Part shown: positions 55,276 through 64,000 of the stretch, piece after piece
How the letters are laid out: the number at the start of each line of letters is the position of its first letter
Position numbering within the stretch: position 1 is the stretch's first letter
Source of the DNA: Boesenbergia rotunda
Lineage: Eukaryota; Streptophyta; Magnoliopsida; Zingiberales; Zingiberaceae
Length of the DNA: 64,000 nucleotides
Assembly: GCA_024364735.1 (NCBI GenBank)
Contig: JAGFNQ010001607.1
Span: 310,001 to 374,000, forward strand
Direction of reading: 5' to 3'
Program-made: the position numbers and the translations under genes
Notes under the pieces: model-generated
What the model was told of the DNA's origin: nothing
Database searches by the model: none
Seen by the model: the letters and a program-made list of their open reading frames with translations, nothing else

Positions 55276-57654
55276 GTTCGGTGTGTTTTTCTTCGCCTCT
55301 CATGGAGCCTATTCTCCGAGAGATCTTTAAGTTAACCCAACACCATTACGAATCATTTTACTAAGCACCAGCTTCTATTTGTGTTATGCGCAAATCTTTT
55401 TTATTTCGAATTTTTAAATAATTTTGCCTTCTTTGGAATTGTCTTACCATAAGAAAACTTGTGGGCAACACTGTTGTATTGATGGGTCACTAGTTCTGTC
55501 TCTAGTGTTTCATTAGTTAATGATTTAAGTCACCGGATAATCTCTTTATCTATCGATTTATAAGCCTGTCAAATAAATTTTAATTGATCTTTAAAAATTG
55601 CTGTATCATAATTTAAGCCACCGGATATACCTCTTAATCCATTAGTTAATGATTTTAAGATTTTATTAATATTAAGATGCTCTTTAAAAAAATATTTTAT
55701 GGTTGGCATATATCTTTCATTTTATAAGTGCATGAGTGATTTGATAGTAATTTAGAAGACGAAAAGATTAATTTTATTGTTATTTACTCTTTCACTCTTA
55801 ATCATAATGTAGTTAACTTATCGATTAATAATATGATAGATATATTACATATAGACCTATGATTTTCTTATTAAATAAATTATAATGTTAACGGTAGTTA
55901 TGTCGATCTTTTCGGAGGGTTTACAATAAATTAAAATTTTAAAAAATAATTTCAACTTAGCTGTTGAGTGATCCGAGTTACCTTTTTTGCAGACTACAGT
56001 CTTCCAAGCTGGAATTCCTGAGTTGAAATATCCCCAGTAGATTATCCCGAGTTGGAATTCTGAACAATCAATGACCGAATTAACGTCATTTACTGTTAAT
56101 TAACAGTCCAGATTCAAATGTCTGAAGGTTACTGATTTCGCATTAAAATGCATCTGTTACACTTAAGCAAAAAACATTGTCCCGACCGGTCAGGCATTTG
56201 ACGCACGCAAGTTGTGCACACACACAAGGCTACTTGGATCAATACAAATGAGAGAGAGTCTATCCCCTTGTATTTGTTCACAACTAACATGATTGTGAAA
56301 CAATATAAACCAACTATTATGCCTTAAGATTCTCAATGTGGGACTAAAGTCTCATTCACAATGGAATTTTTTTATTCTCCACTTTCCTTTCCATTCACTA
56401 GAAACTCTCAATATGCGACTAAAATCTCATTCACAATGGAGTATTTTTCCTCCTTTTTCATTTACACTGTATCCAACAAGCTAAAGGATGAAAGAGTAAA
56501 AAAAAAAAAAATGAGATGTTGATGATTTTATAAATTATGCGGACTTTTTAGAAGATTTTAAAATGCTAAGAAATCATTTTTAAGCAAATAATTCAGCTTG
56601 TCCTAAAAGGAGGGGAAAAAAGTTAAAACGCAAATAAATTATATCTTCTGTGGTGGTAAAAAAAAGGAAGGTGTCCCTTATTTAATTCTAATCGAACGGT
56701 GTTTCTAAATAGAGAAAAATAATAATCTGAAATAATATTTATATCTTCCAAAAATCTCATTATACCTGTTTGATGATAAATTCTATCCGATTTTCGACTC
56801 CACTACTACCCTTGCGGAGGCAAACCAATTATATCTTCGAATTTAATAACAGGAGGCAATTAAATAAATTCCGAAGCTCTCCAGCCGATCAGAGATCTGG
56901 GCACCGCGACTTATTTTAAGGTCACAAAATTTATTAATTTTTCTCCGTTTAAATAAAATTTGGACCTTTCTCTCTCACTTTTGAAGGCAGTGAGCTCACC
57001 TGAAGTCTAACGTACCTTTCTATTTGTGCAAAAATTATATGTCGCCGTTGCTTTTGTGAGCCTTTTTTTTTAAGTTGTTTTTTCTTTTGCTTAAACGCGA
57101 CATTTCAATCATTTTTGGATTTTAATTTGTTTATCTTTCCTCTCATAATTTATTCTGGTAGAGTAAATAATTTTTCATTTTTCTTCTGGGTATGTTGCAT
57201 GAATTTTATATATGATCTGCTAACTTTCACTGTATTTTCTTTTAATTATATATATCTCATTTTCATCGATTAATCTTATAAAAAAATTTCATTAATCATC
57301 AGATAAATTAAAAAACACCACTGTATAAGTCTAATATTCTTACGTCACTAAAATTCTTACGTCAACCACACAATTGGCCCGGGAACAACTTTGACTGTAT
57401 GTATTTTGATGGAAAGTGAAAATGAAAACAAAAATTACATGTAAAATTTTATCATAGATGATATTGCTTTGCAAGTATAAAACCCAAGGTTTTCTTGTAT
57501 CTGCAAAATTACTGAATCAAAATATATTAACATGATTGTGGCTATTCTCCAATATTAATTCAAAATTTTCAAAGATAAATGGTACGATAAACAGGAGGAA
57601 TGAATCGACATTGCCATAAACAGCCAATAACAACTCAGTGCATACATGTTACTA
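55276..57654. other. MEBL 3' region and intergenic spacer
   Basis: Begins with the MEBL 3' untranslated region (polyadenylation signal not certain), then AT-rich spacer. A short duplicated segment lies at 56.3-56.45 kb. No gene is seen. Confidence 0.45.
56324..56445 (+). repeat. Short direct duplication
   Basis: TTCTCAATGTGGGACTAAAG followed by TCTCATTCACAATGGA is repeated about 75 bp further on as CTCTCAATATGCGACTAAAA with the same downstream stretch. Diverged two-unit repeat. Confidence 0.6.
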
Positions 57655-58195
57655 CTATTCCTTCGGATCATCAAGCCACTCCTCATATTTAACCTGTTGG
57701 TCATTTTTAAATCTATCATAGTCTCGCAGCTCAAACGATTGCACAGACAAATCTTCAAAACGGGGAACTGTTTCCTGAAGCAGATCGTCTTCGCGTGATG
57801 TTATCGCCAGTAACTGATGGTTCTTGCGCTCGTCTTTTGACATTGTATATGGCTGTGGCTGTCCGAGTGCCACTCCCTTCCGCTTCGTTGAGCTGAAAAA
57901 AGAGGAAAAATAACTGCGGCTACTCCCTCCGCGCTGATCACTTCTGTCATCAGGTGCAAAAGGGTCTTGTCCGTTTGCCTTGCGGATTAAACTGTGTCGA
58001 TACAAACCCACCAGCCAAAGCAAGGACGTTAAAAAATACTGCATTGGCATCGGTTTTTCCAAACAAGATCAGTAGAAGATTAGCGAAATAAAGCAGAAGA
58101 AAAGGAACCATATTACTAACATATGCAAGCAAATGCTCTCCAAGGTTAGCAGACATGGTATCCAAAATCAAATTTCTTGAAACATAATCCCACTT
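57655..58195 (-). CDS. Small membrane protein, 3' exon(s), family not recognised
   Basis: On the minus strand, coding sequence from about 58195 reads KWDYVSRNLILDTMSANLGE, then two hydrophobic segments (SNMVPFLLLYFANLLLILFG and AVFFNVLALAGGFV). In the next frame it reads RKANGQDPFAPDDRSDQRGG, a Ser-rich patch, and ends KYEEWLDDPKE with a stop at 57655. The two halves look like one product but lie in different frames, switching near 57985-58000; a one-base error or lesion is likely, since the gap is too short for an intron. The upstream exon is not resolved. It could be the 3' end of the BORCS8-like transcript upstream or a separate gene. I do not recognise the family. Confidence 0.55.
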
Positions 58196-59082
58196 CTTTG
58201 AGGAAATTATAGATATGCGAAGAAAAATCCTTCTAGAATTGAAGTGAATTGCATCCCAAAAGACATGAGTATGTTAGTACTGAGTCGATGAGATTATTAG
58301 TCTTAGTCCCCGATAGAACAGTTCTAGTCCTATTTTAGAAAAGTGCAAAAATCAAGCCTATTGGTGGAATCTAACTGATGTGTTTCAAAATAATATAGAG
58401 CCAATAAGAGTAATAGAAACAGATTAACAAGTGACCATCTCAAAGGGGATTAAACCAACATACCTCGAGAATACAATGCACTAATTTGAGACTAACATGA
58501 AAAGAGAGAGAAACATTATAAGCATAAGGCATCTTACAATTCCTGGTTAAAAATACAAGGACATGACACTCAGAATATGATGTCTAGATGCTCTAGGATA
58601 TTGTCGGATGGGCTACTAAAAAGAAAGAAAAAGTGATCTAATTTTCTTAGATCCCATGTAAAATAAACGAGGATATTTACAATAGAAGTAATATAATCAA
58701 TTCTTAATCAGAAATAAAAAAAATTAAAAAGTAGACCATTGAGCGATTCATCTGGTTAAGATAGTTTTTTTTTATTGCATCAGAAATTATATAATATCAG
58801 AAGAATTAGATGATAAACTTACAATACAATGAAAAGCTTTAGTGCATGACATACAGCTACATTTAATTTAGTCAAGTTTGTCATGATTGAGAGCAAAATA
58901 TCAGATCTAATCTAGGTTTGTCAGATTCCAGCTAATTTGACTCCAATTCAGGGTTTGGATCAGCAAGGCCAACTTGAGTTGGAGGATTGTAAGATCCAAA
59001 ATAAAAAAATCAATGCATATAATCAATAAGAGACAGACAAAGATATCCAAAATCAGGCTTAACAAAAGATGCAGACCCATAC
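58196..59082. other. Intron or intergenic sequence
   Basis: AT-rich. It is an intron if the 57.7-58.2 kb exon belongs to the BORCS8-like gene; otherwise it is spacer. Read-through of the last BORCS8-like exon would stop at 59010-59012. Confidence 0.4.
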
Positions 59083-60514
59083 CCTCTCTTAGGTTGAGAT
59101 GTTGACAAGATAAGTAGAGATTTATTTATATCTTTAATCATCTCCTCAACAATAGGAATGCCAAATTCTTTTATTGATTCCACTGAGCAGATAGAGTCCT
59201 CTAAGTCTTCTGTATGCAGGGTGACTTCACGAATCTTTCCGTCGACCTTCTCCTAAAAGAAGAAAATCCTACCCAATAATGTTTTTTCCATAAAGATTGA
59301 TGGTTGAAATTCCAAATGATCAGAGAAAAATGCTCATGTAGACTAAAAAATCATAATAGGCTAAGAATATGCATAGAAGTATAAGAATAGACAAGCAAAA
59401 CACAAGATTATGCAGTAAGAATGTAGATATCATAGTACTTTTTGACTCGATCTCCTTTACTCATTCCTCTGGGATGGGGAGCAACCAATCGCCAATAAAA
59501 TGAACTGTACATCCACAATAGTTGGTGTCTACTATCCACGACAGCAATGCAGACGATATTTAAGTTTTAAATCCCTTCCAAATAAGATAGGTATATTAAT
59601 CTGAACATTTAAAGCAAAAGAACATAAAGTTTCAAATAGGCATATGGTTAGATTTTATCTCATGCCACAATCAGGAAATTCAGCATACAAATCTTCTACT
59701 CAACAGCAGATATCTCTACAGCAAACATTATTATACAGGTGCCTCCTAGACTGGGCTGGTGAGAGGTGTGGAAGGCTCAAGCGAACAAATGCTTACCTAC
59801 ATCGAAAATTCAACTAGTAGCAAAAGCCAAATTCTAGACTAAACTGACATTGCTGTACCAGGGAACAAGATTTAGTAACCTCAGTGTTCAAGCCAGGTTA
59901 CAGTAAATAAGCAATCAAAGTTATACAACAACCTTGATACGGAACAAATGTATAATGCAGAGAAAAGGCTTCAGCAAAGTTTCCAAAGTCAGGCGCTTTG
60001 CATGTTAAAAAGGGAAGCTAAAGAACTTTGCACCCCGGCCATTTCTAAAAGATGACAATTAGGCTGAAAGTAGATTAAATTCCGAATGCAGCATGGAGCA
60101 CCACCAGGAGTGAATCCGATAAAATTAATTTTTGATTGAAATTGGACAACGACGCCTACCGATCATTGATATGCAAGACTTGGGTCGAAACAGGCAGATC
60201 CATGTTTTCGTTCCAAAGGAGATCCAGAACACAGATCAGGCTTGGAAGTGATGAACTAAAGGAACAAAGCTATAAGTACCTTGACGTCAATAAGGTAGGG
60301 CATCGACGCATGGGCATGTTTCTGGACGAAGAAGAATCCCATTGAGGGCTCGTTGGCCAAGAACTTGATCATCTCGTCCAACCCTTCCTTCACTTCATCG
60401 CTCAACAGGAAACAAAGGGTGAAATCAATCAGGTGCAAGAGAGACCAAAAAATAAAAAGCGAGAGGAGGGGGAGGATTACCGTTCATGAAGAAGCCGTCT
60501 AGCCCATGATGCAT
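59083..60514 (-). CDS. BORCS8 (MEF2BNB)-like protein
   Basis: Minus-strand exons: 60514-60481 (MHHGLDGFFMN), 60400-60280 and 59252-59083. The two main exons join in phase and read DEVKEGLDEMIKFLANEPSM, FFVQKHAHASMPYLIDVK, then EKVDGKIREVTLHTEDLEDS and VEEMIKDINKSLLILSTSQP. The LANEPS...VQ.H...S.P.L signature is that of BORCS8/MEF2BNB, in animals a subunit of the BORC complex that couples lysosomes to Arl8 and kinesin; the plant role is not established. The first-exon junction is off by one base, so the start is uncertain (an internal ATG at 60372 is possible). After LSTSQPKRG a GTATGG donor (59082) may lead to the membrane-protein exon at 58.2 kb; alternatively it ends at 59010. Confidence 0.7.
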
Positions 60515-62768
60515 CTTGCTGCCGCCGTCACCGTCGCCGTCGCTGTCGCCGTCGCCGCCGGGATTGAGCAGGCGCTCATCGCGAGGATCGAAAGCAGAAA
60601 TAGGAGGAAAGAGGAACAATTACCTACCAAATCAACTGAGATGGAATAAATCTAAATATTATTATAGCCTGGAAGATTAACCCGAATAAGTAGTATTTAT
60701 TAAACTTTTTCTAAAAAGTTTATTTTAACAAAAGATAAAGGTTCACAAATAACATTTATAATTTTATTAATTTTTAATAGTTCCGAATAATTTTAAAAAT
60801 AAATAATCTTTCCCTTGATTTATGTAAGCCGAAGTCCTTCCCCAATCAATTTTTTTTTAATAATCAAATGTCTTTAGTAATTATTGATTTTTAAAAGTAT
60901 TTACTTTCAATTTAACTCACTTTACAATTTTAACTAAATTAAAAAAAGCTTTATTATTATAGTGCTTTGCTACATTTCGTTAAAACTGTTAAATAAACAG
61001 CTCTAAAATAAAATATTTTCAAAATAAAATAAAAATAAAATATTTTTAAAAATAAAATATCATTTTAATTTTTATTAATAAGATATTCTATTGCTCAAAT
61101 TTACAACAACATCAAATTTTATCCAACTAGATTAATCTTTCTATGTCATTAGCTCTATCCTTTATTATATAATCATATTTAAATAAATTTTATTTTATTT
61201 TTTTTATTATTGTTAACAAGTCTTTTTATCTTTCTTTTTTTTCTTTGAAGTGTATATTTATCATAGTTTTATATTGCCTAATTGGAAGTATTTATTGATC
61301 GTCTAAGTATATGTTCATATCATTTTAGATGTGTCTTTCGTTTTCTAAATAGATAAAATTACAACTTTCTATTTAATGTTCTCATTCTTTATTCTGTCCA
61401 TCATGATATATCTATATATTCAACTTAACATTCTCATTTCTGTAATTTTTATTTTCTACTCATGTGCCCGAGTAAATCAATATTTGACACCATATAACAT
61501 AGTAAATTTAACTGTCATTTTCTAGAATTTTCTTTTAAGTTTTAAAGATACTTTACGATCATATAAAACACCCAACTAACAATAACCTTCATTTTAATCA
61601 CTCCACTTATATTCTATTAAAATATCTCTCTCAATCACTTTATCATTTTATAAAAATAATTTTAAATACTTAAAGTTATCCGTTTCAGACAACTCGTCAT
61701 TTCCTATATTAACAATTATCTCATTACTTCTAATATTGCTAATTTAAATTTTATATATTATGTTTTACTCTATGAAGCATAAAACTTTTGCGTCTAGTGT
61801 TTCCTACTATGATTCTAATTTATCATTTACTCATTCATGTGTCTTGCCTATCAAAATAATATCATCTATAAATAACATACATCATGATTATTATATCTTG
61901 AATGTGTCCAATGAGTTCATTCACGATAAATATAAAAGATACTAACTCGAACTTAGAATTAATTCTTAATGAAATCTTATCCTTATTAAAAATATTTTAG
62001 TTATTTAACTAAAAATCTTCACACGGATAGTTAGATCGTTATACATATTCTTAATTAATTTAATATAATACATTAATATTTTTTTAAAAAAAATTTGACA
62101 TATAATTTCTCATAAAATTCTATCATATATTTTTTCTAAATCAATTTATTATTCAAACTAAAATTTCTAAATCAATTTATTATTCAAACTAAAATGATCC
62201 ATTCACATAAAAATTGTCTATCAACCATGAAAATATATTAAAACAAATCATTATAAACAACTGAAAAATCACGAGTTATTTGAACATTACAAAAGTAAGC
62301 AATAACCTACATCAATTTTGAATGAAAACTCATCCTATTTCTTACCATCATATTGTGCTAAAAATGCCCTTTTAACTACAACATAATGCCGTTTTGAGTT
62401 TTGCCAATAAGAGTTGCATTTTCAACTATACATTTAAAATGTCACAAACTTCGGAAGGTCTATAAAATAAAATATATAAAATAAAAATCAATCAGTTCAA
62501 TGTTCAAAAGGATCCAGAGAGAATATATAAAACAAACTTCGGAACGTCTACAATCGATCAGAGATCCAGAGAGAATCTGTTATAAAATAACTTACAAAAT
62601 ATAATCATAGTCTTCAAACTATTCCAACTGATTCAACTTTCAAGTAGACGTGCTTGACATATTACCCAACGAGTGATGCAGCAAGACAACCAACCAGTAT
62701 TACAGCTAGAAAGGAAACCAAAGCAAACCCAAAATCCGGAACAGACTAATTTATAAACTCCAGAGCAT
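60515..62768. other. Promoter/5' UTR of BORCS8-like gene, then AT-rich spacer
   Basis: 60515-60640 contains a GAC/GGC-type trinucleotide run (about 60520-60570), likely in the 5' untranslated leader. The rest is very AT-rich, without gene or repeat ends. A 26-bp duplicated TTCTAAATCAATTTATTATT segment lies near 62134-62190. The last 150 bp are the actin 3' untranslated region. Confidence 0.45.
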
Positions 62769-64000
62769 CTAAAAGCACTTCCGATGAACAATAGCAGGAC
62801 CAGATTCTTCATACTCTGCCTTCGAAATCCACATCTGCGACAAAGAACAAATATCATTTGGCTAAAGATGATGATGTGGAAAAAGGTGCGAACATAAGTT
62901 GGCTTGAGCTTACCTGCTGGAATGTACTCAGTGAGGCCAAGATAGAGCCACCAATCCAGACACTGTACTTCCTCTCGGGTGGAGCCACAACCTTTATTTT
63001 CATGCTGCTTGGGGCCAATGCAGTGATCTCCTTGCTCATTCGATCAGCAATGCCAGGGAACATAGTCGAACCGCCACTAAGAACGATGTTCCCATACAAA
63101 TCTCGACGAATATCAACATCACACTTCATGATGGACTGGTATGTCGTCTCGTGGATACCTGGGGATTCCATTCCGATGAGAGAAGGCTGGAAGAGCACCT
63201 CTGGGCAGCGGAATCGTTCTGCCCCGATGGTGATGACCTGCCCATCAGGTAGCTCGTAGGTCTTCTCAACTGATGAGCTTGTCTTGGAAGCCTCTAGTTC
63301 TTGCTCATAGTCAAGTGCCACGTAGGCAAGCTTCTCCTTGATGTCACGGACAATTTCTCGCTCGGCACTAGTTGTGAAGGAGTATCCACGTTCAGTAAGA
63401 ATTTTCATGAGGGAATCTGTCAGGTCTCTTCCAGCAAGGTCAAGACGTAGGATAGCATGCGGAAGTGCATAACCTTCGTAGATCGGAACAGTATGACTAA
63501 CCCCATCACCAGAATCCAACACAATACCTGAGGAGAGAAAACATCAAAGCTTAATTTAACCCTAGATCTTGCCTTGCAACATTGCTAACAGGCACAATGT
63601 TACCACACATACAAGTTTGTTGATATAGAAAGGTTTCACAATAATAGCAGTGTTGCAATAAGGATTTCTACAATTTTTCAAAAGAATAAGGAAAATGTTT
63701 CGATTGAGTAGTAAAAGCATGACTGCTTGGATAGCTAGATTTTTCTTGTGAACATAAATCAATGGCAAAGAATAAGGAAATAGAAATTAGCTAAGGTTTG
63801 ATCATCAAAAATGTACTTTAGCACTTCATAAAATATTTAGCCAAAATTATTAGGATCCTATCATACATTTGAGTAACTGTATCCAATATACCAGTGTAGG
63901 GTTTGATGTTGTCTCCTATTTTTGAGTAAGATGAGCAATTTATGGTAAATGAAGTGAACTACTGTATCTTGTAAAGTTCTTTTGTGAAAAATTACCTGTG
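62769..64000 (-). CDS. Actin, C-terminal exons (partial gene)
   Basis: Minus strand. Exon 63527-62914 is 614 nt, the exact length of the penultimate exon of plant actin genes, and encodes IVLDSGDGVSHTVPIYEGYA through VWIGGSILASLSTFQQ. Exon 62834-62769 encodes MWISKAEYEESGPAIVHRKC then F and stop. Before them, at 63996-64000, the bases CACAG ahead of GTAATT fit the end of the preceding exon (TTG split codon). All introns are GT-AG. Nucleotide-binding DSGDG and GGSTMFPGI motifs are intact; nothing looks damaged. Cytoskeletal filament protein; the N-terminal third lies beyond the window. Paralog cannot be assigned. Confidence 0.96.

Overview
This is a plant nuclear DNA window, most likely from a commelinid monocot (the Zingiberales are a guess). 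The evidence is GT-AG introns, a plant-type actin gene with its diagnostic 614-nt exon, two intronless GC-rich SAUR genes, and dense plant transposons (CACTA, Mutator-type MITEs, Copia and Ty3/Gypsy LTRs, a SINE). Host genes are few and well spaced; transposon debris fills most of the rest.

Layout. 0-5.3 kb: flank plus a complete-ended CACTA element (TGG target duplication) whose ORF is split by a solo LTR (ATAGG target duplication). 6.2-12 kb: two convergent SAUR-type auxin-response genes, separated by a MITE and an AATCGATT-rich repeat. 13.5-21.7 kb: a dead multi-exon gene for a tail-anchored membrane protein, with an inverted second copy of its 3' end. 21.8-28.6 kb: Gypsy and Copia pieces, a second copy of the MITE, and fragments of a repeat here called E, one copy of which carries part of a RING-H2 gene. 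31.1-55.3 kb: a host gene of the membrane protein of ER body-like (MEBL/VIT) family. Its fourth intron is about 15.6 kb and holds a degenerate Gypsy element with a Tat-type antisense ORF, followed by a near-perfect inverted repeat (arms about 3.35 kb, spacer about 416 bp). Each arm carries a Gypsy LTR, repeat E and a RING-H2 pseudogene. 57.6-60.5 kb: on the minus strand, a BORCS8 (MEF2BNB)-like gene and a downstream membrane-protein exon. 62.8-64 kb: the 3' half of an actin gene on the minus strand, running off the window.

How it fits together. Actin, BORCS8-like, MEBL and the SAUR genes are ordinary host genes with no visible functional link. The most interesting object is the foldback inside the MEBL intron: if MEBL is transcribed through, the intron RNA could form a hairpin of more than 3 kb containing RING-H2 sequence, a potential small-RNA source. 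Three otherwise good host exons show single-base frame breaks (MEBL exon 5 and two in the 58-60 kb region); these may be assembly errors or real lesions.
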